Below, piece by piece: positions 1 through 10,800 of a DNA stretch of 64,000 bases. The stretch covers positions 47,993,001 to 48,057,000 of the forward strand of contig OX344765.1 of NCBI GenBank assembly GCA_947034895.1, read 5' to 3'. Under the pieces are notes generated by a model, which saw nothing but the letters and a program-made list of their open reading frames with translations, searched no databases and was not told where the DNA came from. Every line of letters starts with the position of its first letter. Position 1 is the stretch's first letter. Made by a program: the position numbers and the translations under genes. The stretch comes from Rhytidiadelphus loreus (lineage: Eukaryota > Streptophyta > Bryopsida > Hypnales > Hylocomiaceae).

Positions 1-442
1 GAATTGACTTCCTAGCAAATTCATAAAATTCATAGATGACAAAATTACCAAAAGCTCTTGTGCATACTAAATACCTTTCATCTATAATGAGTGATACAAC
101 AACCCGCTCCCTTTTCAATAGAGCGACGTCCTTCTTCAATGTTGTAGCCTCCTTCTTTAATATTGTAGCCTCCTTCTTTAATGTTGTAGACTCATCTCTA
201 AGTTGAGAGACTGTCGCCTTCAGTTGTCATATTGATGAAAGTAGGATTTTTCCACCTTCAACTTTAACCATGGGAGATTTGAGAGAGTTGATTAGATTGT
301 TCACCTCCACTCCCAATATACATAGTTTGGATGTTGAGTTGCTAGAGACTAAACTCCTAATTTCAACTGTACTACTTTTTTGTACAAATCCTATGGCCCA
401 GTCACTAGAAAATTGGTGTTTCTTTGAAGGAGGGATGCTCAT
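1..442 (-). pseudogene. Coiled-coil ORF relic running off the left edge, one in-frame stop
   Basis: An ATG at 442 opens a frame that reads to a TGA at 227-229. The same frame then stays open for 75 more codons to the window edge. Downstream of the stop the peptide contains three heptad-like units of the form ATxLKKE, encoded by a 21-bp tandem repeat at about 118-200, followed by a mixed segment containing ERYLVCTRAFGNF. The leucine spacing looks like a coiled coil. An in-frame TAG lies directly upstream of the ATG. I do not recognise the family. The single stop inside an otherwise open frame suggests a decayed copy, or an intron boundary I cannot place because the rest lies outside the window. 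Confidence 0.4.
118..200. repeat. 21-bp tandem repeat, about four units
   Basis: Units of the form GTAGCCTCCTTCTTTAATRTT follow one another with few mismatches. On the minus strand each unit encodes seven residues of the coiled-coil relic, so the repeat keeps frame. Confidence 0.8.
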
Positions 443-766
443 CTACTTTATTCCAAGTTTGATTTTCACGCACTATAGCCATGCTCGAGAAGAAATAGAG
501 GGGCAAAAATGACTCTTTCACAATTCTCAAGCACACGCAATTCAAAAAAAATTGTCATAGAAGAATTGAGAAAGTGAGTATAGCTATTAATGACTTAAAT
601 CCAAGCAGCTAGGAGAGATCATTCAAAAGGGGGAAACAAAAAGACAAGGCATCATCATCTTGTACCTATCAAGGTTTCCTATCCTGAGTCCAGACGTGAC
701 ATGGGTTGTTTGCATCAACATGTCTGTCAACATCCGTCTAGACATGTCTCCAAACAAAATTTAATC

Positions 767-1577
767 CAAGGGGTGTAAGTACGCTACGCCTAAGCAGTTT
801 TGGCAAAACTGAACTGTACTTTTCTGTACTTAAAATACAAAATTGTACTTTTTGCACTTGGATTTAGGGTTGATGTTTGTGACTTCTAAGTGATTGTCAA
901 GGAGGAATTAAGTGTTGGAGATCAACCAATAAGTATATTAGAGGCTAATAGAAAGTGCCAGTGAGATCCAAAGCAGGGCATTTATGAAATATTCGTACTT
1001 AAAAATTAAAAATTGTACTAAAACTACTTTTTGTACTCAAAAGCGCCACAAAGTAGTTGTCAGAAAATTAATTTTTTTCTTAATTCAACTTGAAGCCAAT
1101 CTAAAACTAACTGCTGCCATTATGAATTTTGGATCCGATTCCAAAAAGCTGGATTTTTCCACCAGATATCCACTGCAAAAGAAAACTCATTGATTCCTAA
1201 GATTTTTGCCAAATATGAGCTGTTAACATTAAATTGAGAGCAGATTCCAAGACATTGCTCTTCTTTATCTTCTTTGCCAAAAAAAATTCAGTACTTTTCA
1301 CTTTATATGATCAAGATATTTGTACTTTTATGTAAATTTGTGCCCTGTGACATAAAAGTGATGGTTCAAAAAGTACAAATTTCTCACTCTCAACTTAGTT
1401 ATTTAAGAAACCAATGATGCCTACAGATTCTTCACTTGTATATTGTTTAGAAAACCAAAAAAAATATGGAGAAAAAAGCTTCTAAGTTCAAGCAATAACA
1501 AGTTCAAAATCATTATATCCTGAAAAACTGCTTTGTGACTCAAAAAAGTACAGGGTCTAGCATACTTATACCCCAAG
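767..1577. mobile_element. Possible hAT-like non-autonomous element
   Basis: The left end reads CAAGGGGTGTAAGTACGCTA. The reverse complement of the right end reads CTTGGGGTATAAGTATGCTA. The ends therefore form an imperfect terminal inverted repeat of about 20 bp, with a GGGGTRTAAG core of the kind common in hAT elements. Between them lie about eleven GTAC motifs, mostly as TGTACTTTT on the left and AAAGTACA on the right, like inverted subterminal repeats. I found no clear 8-bp target duplication, so the element is old or misjudged. No long ORF is present. Confidence 0.35.
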
Positions 1578-1586
1578 CATCATTGA

Positions 1587-1769
1587 AGTTTGTTAGGTCT
1601 GTCCTCCATGCCCATTGAGTTGTATGGCCTATCTATTAAGCTAGACGACATATTTGTTGTACTTAATGGTTTGTCCATTGAATTGGACAGCATGTATGTT
1701 GAGTTGAATGGCCTATCTGACAAGCTAAATTACATGTATGTCGAGATGAACAACCTTAGAAACTGGTGA
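1587..1769 (+). pseudogene. Coding relic with a 14-residue (42-bp) repeat
   Basis: After a TGA at 1584-1586 the frame is open for 60 codons to a TGA at 1767. It encodes three consecutive 14-residue units, GLSIKLDDIFVVLN, GLSIELDSMYVELN and GLSDKLNYMYVEMN, preceded by a partial fourth. Substitutions between units are conservative (I/M, D/E, V/L) and hydrophobic residues are regularly spaced, as in a coiled coil, so the DNA was probably once coding. There is no start codon with upstream coding support. It abuts the right end of the possible hAT-like element. The family is unknown to me. Confidence 0.4.
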
Positions 1770-4700
1770 GCCGTTCAATCAAACAATCTTGTCCATCTAA
1801 ATTACAATTATCTTCATTCACATTCTATCTTAATTCCTAATAGACGTTGGAGTTGAAGACTAAAGTTATAATAGATATATTGATGTTGTGACGTGACACA
1901 TACAACCTTGGTACTTGTAGACAAAATGTTTGAGTATAAGGTACTTGGATGAGATTGAACACTTGTGTTCCATTCTTGCAATCCAAAATCATGATAGAAC
2001 ATTGTTGCTAAAACTCTAATTGAGCAAAACATAAAGGCAGGTCAAGTGAAACAAGTTATAGAATAAATGACAAGTGGAACCCTAAATAACAACTTGGGGA
2101 GCACTTAACAATTCATATCAACTTACAACTTTATTTTTCTTTATTTTTTAAATGTTTATCCTTGGAATGCCAGATTGGTCATTGTAGAAATCATTTGTTT
2201 AAAAATACTTGAGAGTGTTCATTAGAGGTTCAACTACTAGAAGACCTTTGTCCCCTATTCACACAAATTTCAAGGATGAGCATCTACACTTTTGTCTTAC
2301 ATAGAAGGATTCTTTGTCATCTGTTGAACATTTAGTCGAAGCTCACAATGCCAAAGAACCATATTTAGCTTATGCAATTTCCAATATATTGAACACTTGA
2401 CAATACAAGCTTTTGAGAAGAACATTTCATTTACTAAGGCATATTTCTTTTAAAAAAAAATTTCATCTTATTTTTTATACTCCATTTCTCATTTACATAG
2501 GTTCATAACAAAGAAACAAAAATAATTATTATTTGTTTTTTGTTATACACCAACCCTAACATCATAGACCCCCTATAGACAACATAACTAAAACATTACA
2601 ATATGCTACTATTTATTTAGTGGAAACTCAAAACAAATCTCAAGTTTGCCTACACTTCACCTAGACAGTACATTACATTATTCAATACATGTTCACTTTT
2701 AGGTTTCAAGTTACAATTCCAAGATTGTCTTGACAATTAAAAAGCTCAACAAACACACAAGCATCAATATATGATTGTACATATACGACTCTACATCATG
2801 TTTGTAGACTCCCAAACCCACCTTCCATCATCATAGATATCACCCTATTAACCCTCTAAAGGACAATAAACTCGCATATAATTTTTGTCAAGTTTGGATA
2901 TTTTCTCATAAAGTGAAAATTCAAAATTATTTTCTAAAACTTTTTGTCAAGTTGAGGGTTTATGTTGGATACATGAAATGAAAAGAAACAAAATCAATTA
3001 CTACCCAAGAGTGAAAGTTATACTATCAAATAATTTTTGGATCACTTGGGTAATGATGCCTAGAGGGTTGATTGCCAAAAGTCAAAGTCAGATACCATGG
3101 GAGGGCTTTTCTATTACTCCCAGTCAATAGTTGCTAGGTAAAAGCACTATCTACTGTAGTTAGACTACTATCTAGTTAGACTATGCCCACTCCAAAAGAA
3201 AGTGCTCTTTGACATGAGAAGTTGAGAACATTGCATTTTCTAGTATAAATTGGCACTGCTTTAGGGTAAAAAAACCAATTCATATCACATACAATTGATG
3301 TTGAATTTTTTTTTAATCTCTCCAAGTTTATATTATAGTATCTAACATCATGGTGCATATTTTTTCATTGTGTCATTCTAAAAATTTTAAAAATCAGCAC
3401 CCCATGTTTGCAAATTCATTTATATAAATTGCTAGTCAATATTTCTAAGAAAATTCTATTTTTTAACTAGAATTACAAATGAAAAATTGATCTATCAATT
3501 TACCAAAGAGTTACCAACTAGTATCAATGAAAAATTGCTTTCCAATAGAAGTCTAATGCTTTCTAAGCTCTAATATCGATGTGCAAATTTCCATTGCCAA
3601 GGTCTTCCGACCCCAAAACAAGGCCCCGGAACCTTTCAATCGAGCATCATTGGTAGCACTTAGAGCAACCAAACCCTAGTTCAATCAATTTTTATAATTA
3701 TTGAAGGACTAGTGAGAAATTGCCATCTAAAGTATTTTTTTGTTACTTGAGGCTATGGCTTTTCAATTGCCAATTGATGGTAATGGCATAAAAATTTGTA
3801 TTCAAGCATACCATATTAAAACTAGAATTCAATATAAATCAATTTTTTCCTTTCTATTTTAAATTGCTCCATGATACAAAAATCCACTATGATAATTTTT
3901 AAAACAATCAAATTTATGTTGTAGTGCAAGTAATACAATTGCATAAAATAAGTTTTCAAATTTTTTTTAACAATTTTTGAATATTTTGTCATTTAATCAA
4001 ATTTATTAGTGAATTTTTTTTTCATGCAAGTACATTTTTTCAAGATTCTTGAGTTATTAGAATGAGAATTCTTTTTAAAAAAATTTAGTAAGAATTTCAC
4101 AAATTTTAAAACTTAATTGAGTGAAATACTACCTAAGAAAATATAACTCCAAATACTTACAATTTTTATAATCTAAAATTGGGAAAAATTCAAATGGTGT
4201 ATTAAATATTTATAAAGTATTTTTCATGATTTTTTGGAGATTGTAGGATTGAATTTCATAAACTACAAATATTCGGAATCATATTTTAGTCAATAATATT
4301 TCATTCAATAAATTTGTAAATTTGTAAATTCTTACTAGAAAATTCCCAAAACAATTTTCATTCTACTTATGAAAGAATTAGTTCAGTGAAAGGGTTTTTT
4401 CACTAATTAATTTGTTTAAGATTATATTACCTCTGTTTTTGAAAAAGATCCATGTTTCCTTTGTAAAACACAAAGTCTTTTTCAAAACAGAAGGAGCACA
4501 AAATTATAAAATTGTTTTCAAAATATTGAGAAATAATTTTATACAAGTGTCTTATATGTATGTCAACCTGTCGTCAACCTATCCAAAGTTTGTTGGAAAT
4601 ATCTAATTTCTCAATTTATTATGACAATTTTTGAAGTGTTAGAATACTTGTCTAGGCCAATGTATTTATACCATAGTCCACATTTTATCTTTTGGAATGT

Positions 4701-5237
4701 GCCAATTACTGATATTTAATGGCACAAATAGGCTGAATTGAAAGTAGCACAGATAAAATGCCTTACGTAAATTTACATAAGCTCAATGGTTGGACCCCCA
4801 CAGGCATGCTCAATCAAGGGTAAGAAAGGAGAAAATAATACTAAAAGATAAGTATAACCATGTTCTTTACATTCAACTTTTGGTTACCCATAGAGGTTAT
4901 AGTATTCATTCCAGAGAATAGCTCACTGATTGTAGATTGAGAACATGGTCAGGTAACAGAGAACAATCAAAAGAATTTCAAATTCTCTGTAGTGATTATA
5001 TTCTCTGTAGTGATTCTCTGTAGTGAGACCTGTGTAGAAGAAGCATCTAATTCCAATGAACTTCAAGAGCATCATCAAGGTACCAGACAAATACAAGGAA
5101 TTCCTCGTCAACACACCAGGTCAATTAATCCATAAGTAACAAAACCCAGGTTCAAAAATAATAACAATGACTGTTTATTGAATAAAGAATTGGAAGTTTA
5201 TTGAAGAATTTGAAGAATTACTAATCTGGGAGCAACT
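1770..5237. other. AT-rich intergenic DNA, no gene seen
   Basis: Long A/T runs and short ORFs only. The one local structure noted is a triplicated ATTCTCTGTAGTG motif at about 4980-5028. I see no coding-like conservation, RNA gene or element end that I can defend. Confidence 0.6.
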
Positions 5238-5737
5238 CTTCCATCAAGTGGTGACTCCCATATCGCAAGCTGAGATTTCAGTCTCCGCCGCTACAAGAAT
5301 TCCGTTGCAACACGAGGTCTATCATGGCTGCAAGTGCATCAAGACCATAAAAAAAAAAGGCTTCATCATAACTAATAACACTCAAGAGTCTGGGTTACAA
5401 CTTCCGTCACATTTCCGTCCACATCGCAGAAATCCGAAAGAGGGACCATCGTCTTATGCATGCTTGCACCCCAAACCCGGCATTCAAGCACCTAATCTGC
5501 ACCACCACCCTATGCATGCTTATGAAAATTCAAAACTTGCTACCATAGCAGGGTACCTACAATCATTCAACAGTCCTCCGTCTGAGAAGCCTCCAAGACA
5601 TACACCTGGAAACAGACCTCGAGTAAGCTTCAGCAAAACGGTTGGTACTCAAACGGAAGGCTGCCTGCCATTGCCCTAAACTGGGGAACCTATCCCAAAG
5701 GAACGGGAAACCATTCAGCCAGAGCTTGCCTGGATTC

Positions 5738-6010
5738 TCAGCCGCGAGCACACCGCGTGATTTGGATGCAACTCCTGGTGTAAGGGGTCGCCCCCGTCTG
5801 GGGCGTGCAGTTTGCCGAGTAGTAGCTTTGGCCTGTGCCGGAGGGACATGGAGCCTGGTTGGCGGTGAGAGCCCCGTAGCTGATGAAGTATGGAGCCGGA
5901 GTCGAAGCTGGACTGGGCACAGGCGCAATCGGAACTTGCCCCTGCGTGTTCACAACCATGGAAGCTGCGAGGACGAAAAGAATCATGATGGCGCTCCTTG
6001 TCATCGCCAT
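5738..6010 (-). CDS. RALF: RALF family signalling peptide
   Basis: A single-exon ORF of 90 residues. I start it at the ATG at 6010, since the frame upstream reaches only a GTG. Residues about 1-29 form a signal peptide (short basic start, then a hydrophobic run ILFVLAASMVV), and a proline-rich linker PIAPVPSPASTPAP follows. The C-terminal domain carries the RALF hallmarks in order: a YFISYGAL box (equivalent to YISY), four cysteines, SYYSANC, PYTRSC and a terminal ITRCARG. RALFs are secreted cysteine-rich peptides that bind CrRLK1L receptor kinases such as FERONIA together with LLG co-receptors, and they alter apoplastic pH and growth. The dibasic RRxL site cut by the S1P subtilase in canonical RALF precursors is absent, so the mature peptide may start just after the signal peptide. 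Cysteine number and spacing look intact and there is no sign of decay. Confidence 0.88.
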   Translation of the reverse strand: MAMTRSAIMILFVLAASMVVNTQGQVPIAPVPSPASTPAPYFISYGALTANQAPCPSGTGQSYYSANCTPQTGATPYTRSCIQITRCARG

Positions 6011-6044
6011 CGCTAGCCAGAACACACTCCTCTAGCTCCTCTGC

Positions 6045-6220
6045 AACTGGACCTGGTGGACACCAGCACACGGAGGACGAGGAATAAGAGTTATGAAGGT
6101 GGAGACGGAGCCGCGAGTGGGATAGCGGTGACGGAGCTGCACTCAAAGGCGCTCCAGACGGAGTTGGTGGACATCGACAACCATGACGTAAGAGTTATGA
6201 GGGTGGAGACAAAATCGCCG
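6045..6220. repeat. Imperfect tandem duplication upstream of the RALF ORF
   Basis: The 21-mer at about 6087-6107 (AAGAGTTATGAAGGTGGAGAC) recurs with one mismatch at about 6190-6210. Each copy is preceded by a related TGGTGGACA segment, giving a unit of roughly 105-108 bp present twice. It lies immediately upstream of the RALF start on the minus strand, so it is probably in the 5' leader or proximal promoter. Confidence 0.6.
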
Positions 6221-7863
6221 CAAAACTAGGATGAGTAAACTTCGGGTCTGGTCCCTTCCTCTCAATCGTCCACTGCTCCAGGTGCATTGCAGGTCACGCA
6301 TCCACAAATAACTTCTGCAATGTTTCTACTTCGAGTGACAAAAGGTTTTCCACTTCTGTCCCTCGAATTCAAGTAACAACTATTCGTCATCAAGCTTCTA
6401 CAAGTACGCATGTCAATGGAGTAATCGACCTCCAACCCAAAGATACGGCTCTGTATGAACGCAGCAATGGTCGATGTGTTCCGAGAAACTTCAGAAACGG
6501 TTGAATTTTATTGACTTTGGGGAAACACTGCAGTAACCTCGAGACTCGAGAGTTACCTGAGTTGGATTGTTGGGATCCCAAGCTGGCTCCAGCCGCGCCC
6601 AAATAGTTGTTTATTACTCCGTATCTTAAATGCGACTAAGTAGGTGCCCTTGCCAGTGCTTCCCCAGAAACGACGCTGCCATCCCAAATCCAGCTAATCT
6701 CGATCTTGCGTGCGCCACTTGGAATGCATCCAATCTACGCAGTCTCCAATTTTCTCCTGGTCTTACAATATTAGAATACGAAATAAATTAAGAATAATGT
6801 GCTGGAATAGTGTGAGTCATGCTGTCTTTGAACTTCAACAGATGACTGCGATCCGCTTCAGCTTTTACGACTTTCGATGGTTCTCGAGTCAACCACAGTC
6901 TTGGATGCCAAAGACCAGCTGCTTTCGGAACCTTCCATTTTAAACCAACAACGATCTATATTAAGTATTTCACATCTACGATAGGAGTAAGAAACATTGG
7001 AAGCGATGTAATGGCGCGCAGGAAAGGGAAAGCAACGTCTAGCTTGCGCAGTGGTAGGAAATCAGAAGTGATGTCTACAGCAGCTTCGATTGCAGGAAGC
7101 AGGAAGCAGGATCTGGGAGAGCAGGACTCAAGAAGAAGCATCTTGGACGAGGGCAGGAAATACGAAAGCAGCGTCTATGTTCACGTGGGTATGTTGTTAC
7201 CGTCTGCTCATCCGGAGCTATGTCGCAGCAGATCTCCCATCGTGATTTCTTAAAGTTGCGGGGTTCACGAGGGCTTAAGAGAAGAAGGCGCTGTTATGTA
7301 GTTCGCAATATTCAAGTGCAGTGCGATCGCAAATGAAAGTCAGGCGATGATTTCCAAGAGCCGTCACCCTTTCAGCTTCCCAGCGTGCAGCGAAGTTCAG
7401 CGAGGGTGACCAATGGCGATAAAGTTCGAAGAATGTATCATGTTCAGAGCAGATACTGAATATATATCACGACTGAACAGCCCATCCGGCGAATACTGCC
7501 TTCTGGACAAGTATACAATTGAACTAAAACCTTAATACTAGAGTCGGTTCCTTTCTAGAGCAGGACTTCTTACATTAGGAACGATAGCTTGTGAAGACTT
7601 GTGCAACTAAGGACCCGTGTTTCAACGGTTCACAAGTTTGTAGAGAGCAGTACTAAGTTCCACGTGTGGAAGGAAAATTGGATAAGGATAAAACCCTGCA
7701 TTACCTCTTCAGCATCGACACCAGTCATACTCTGGTCTATGAGCATATGTACATCAGAAAACTAAACGTAGTCAAGCCTGACGCTTCTCGCTAGAGTGAC
7801 TAAATTCCAGAATCACGGAAGAGAAACCTCGTCTCTTGTGCACCAGAATGGTCAACCGCAATT
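6221..7863. other. Intergenic DNA between the RALF 5' side and the cereblon 3' side
   Basis: Higher in GC than the repeat regions further on. The short ORFs here lack recognisable motifs. It should contain the RALF promoter and the cereblon 3' UTR, both of which use the minus strand. I see no further gene. Confidence 0.5.
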
Positions 7864-10800
7864 CTAGGAACTGTTGTCAGCCAGCTGTGACCTCCGAATG
7901 CCCCAAAAAGCCTTTGGTCTGGTTTCCTTGCAAACGGCAGTAAATCGCCATCCCATGTGCTCAGTACATGCAGCGCACTCTGCTAAAACCCAGGCATACC
8001 TGCAAACCCAATGAAAAAAACCCGTTCACACACCTATTCAACATGCCAGAAACTGTGTGTTTGCATAGTGGACGCAGTAACAGAATTGTACCCAGTAACT
8101 TCACTGTAAAGAATTGGAAAGCTGTTAAAAGAATGGGTAACTAACCCAGGAAACCAGCTATTGGCAGTCTGAGGCTGCCCAGCCAAGACAAGCCCACTGG
8201 CCCGTTGTAAAGTGAGAGTCTCATGAACATAGCCATTGGCGTTAACGTAGGCACTGATAGGCCCATCTGCTGACATCACGAGCATGTCACTACGCCTTGC
8301 TTTTATGTCCTGGCAACAGACAATTACCAGTAAGATTGAGCAGAATCTCCAGGATTGTTCTCCATCAAAGCTATACATTAGACTAACATGGGCTTCAGAT
8401 TAAGCAGGTCAAACCACCCTTCAAAACGGATAAGGCTCATTCAATAGATATTTTAACACTCTGAAAAAATTCCTTCAGCACTTCTTCCTATACGAAGAAC
8501 AAAAATAAGGAACGAAGCAGGACACCCAATCTGCAAGGATCCTGAAACTTTCTCTAACATGCACAAATTTCAAGAGATATATCAAGACTTTCTGACTTAC
8601 CAAGCATCGTTGACAACGAAGCTGGTCCATTGACTCCAACAACTCAATCTCCCGCCGGAGTCGATACACGGTTCCATCAATTTCAAGAAGTTCTTGCCGG
8701 GTAGCATCTTGAAGAGGCATGTTACTGGCTATGTAGTAAGAGAGCAGAGAAGGTGTGCGGACAATAGCTTCCATACGAGGCAGTTCAGCCATCTGTCTCA
8801 ACATATCTGCAAAAATACAATTATGCCACCCTATTTTACTGAAGAACAAGAATGACGGATACTAAGACAAATTCAAAGTGTACAAAGAACCTGCCCCTAA
8901 TCTCTGTGGCACATATTCACCTGTAACCAAAATCAGACAAAAGCCTAATGATTGCTTGCGCACATGACACATACTTTAATAACCCACACTGCTTCTGTAC
9001 TCATTTTTAACATCAAAGACCGCAAAGTCATTTGTAGTACGAGCATACCAGCAGCTCTCCTCGCCAGGTCATAGGCATCGAATTGGCGGTAGACCCAATG
9101 AGGCCACGCAGAGCGCTGGGCTTTATACCTCCATTTGCCTGCGTCAGCAGCCCAGGCTTTACAACAACCACCACGACCACCTTCAGGAGGTCCTTTAACT
9201 CTTGTCGCATTTCCATTGGTAACTCCAGAAGACTCTCCAGGGTATCCAGCTTGCTCACTGCTCGGTGATACATCACCGGTTTGTATCTCTCCTCTTGCTG
9301 GGGGTTCTTCACTTTCTTCAAGGTCGAAATTATCAACACCCCCCTGACGAAATCTTCTTCTCCGAGACCACCACCTCAGCCTCTCCTCCTCCTCACTACT
9401 TTCATCATCTCCTACTCCTCTGTCCAGAACTCCAAGGAGTTCATCACTCTCACTCGCATATCGAGCCACCCTACACAGCAGAAAGGATTTTAGAGAGCGA
9501 ACAAAAAGCATTCACAATAAGCCACAATATTATTAACACCCGCAACCAGGGACCGCAAAACTCAGACAATAACCTGCTCACCAGACAACATGTGATCTCC
9601 AAAAAATTCAGATCCAATAAGCACACTGGCTACTGAATTCATACTCAATTACACTTCATTAGGAACATCTCAAACTACATCACGGGAGTTATATGCAAGT
9701 ATTGCTTAAAATCTGTTGCCTAAATGTTGATTTACTATATATAGAAACTACATGCAAGAAATTGCAGTTTCTGTTCAACAAGTAATTTCCAAAATCCCTG
9801 TGAAAATCACTCTGCCAATGAAATTAGCTGACTTTTTGAGCGCAGTAACAACCTTTCTTCCTCGAGTCCTGACTCTGATCCCGAGTCTTCAAAATCGTCA
9901 ACATCAGCTTGGAGACCTGCCTCATCGTCACTATGTTCATATGGAAGTGGCGATGTGGCAGCTGCACGAGGGACTTTGCCGCTCTGAAAGGTAGGCACTG
10001 CGGCTAAGAGGTTGAATGCATCTTTTGGAATATGCAAAGGAGTTTCATCTTCAATAATTTGAACTTGGGCAAATAACTGCAAACACATCAGTCTAATTTC
10101 ATAAGTTGCTACATGGGCAGTAGCAATCACATCATCCATGATTTTCTATATCGTATGCAATACATCTGTGGTGACAAAACATCGTAACAAAAGATCTAGT
10201 ACACAACGTTGTCATAAAAACAGCTACAGGCCACTTTAATGTCTACAAATACTGCCATTTGAGTACAATAGTGATTCGATTGGATTAAAACTGTAATAAA
10301 GAAAGAAGTTTTAACTTAAGAGCTTAACACGATTAAACTTGATGTGATGACACTCAAAGAAGCATAAAAACCAACTAAAACTGCTCTTCGACAGAAAACG
10401 AGTACAGACTATTCAGTGTATAGGAGGCATTGTGTGTTTACATTAAACCAATTCATTCAGCAGAGGTCTTTCATTATTTTCATAAAATAAACAGAAAGAT
10501 AGTAGAGAACAGATCACATACTGCTCCGTCAGCTTCAGTCCACGCTTTGCAGATGCGGAACCGCTGGCGGCCCTTTGTCACCACATTTATGGAGCCATCA
10601 GTGAGATGGCGTAATTGACGAATCTGCATAATGAACGGCAAACCATCATTTAGTCTTCTTTCTGACATCCCTTAAGACATCAATGACGTCGGCGAAACTC
10701 CTACAAAGACATATTTCAAAAGGAGGATCTTGAATGCACATGAATGACAAGGTCATGTAAAAGCTGCAGTTTTCATGACTCAAGTCATCATGCTACGATG

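Noticed and set aside
780..1555. GTAC cluster as a copper-response (SPL7-type) promoter
   Set aside because: No gene lies downstream. The inverted arrangement between element-like ends fits subterminal transposon motifs better.
5248..6146. Plus-strand and other-frame minus-strand ORFs over the RALF gene
   Set aside because: They are shadows created by higher GC. Only the 90-residue frame has a signal peptide and conserved RALF motifs.
7011..7253. Plus-strand 80-residue ORF with basic N-terminus
   Set aside because: No recognisable motif. It contains a local GGAAGCA duplication and lies where the cereblon 3' UTR is expected.
8945..9636. Proline/serine-rich plus-strand ORFs opposite cereblon exon 7
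   Set aside because: Antisense shadows of the acidic/glycine-rich coding exon. No independent start context or motif.
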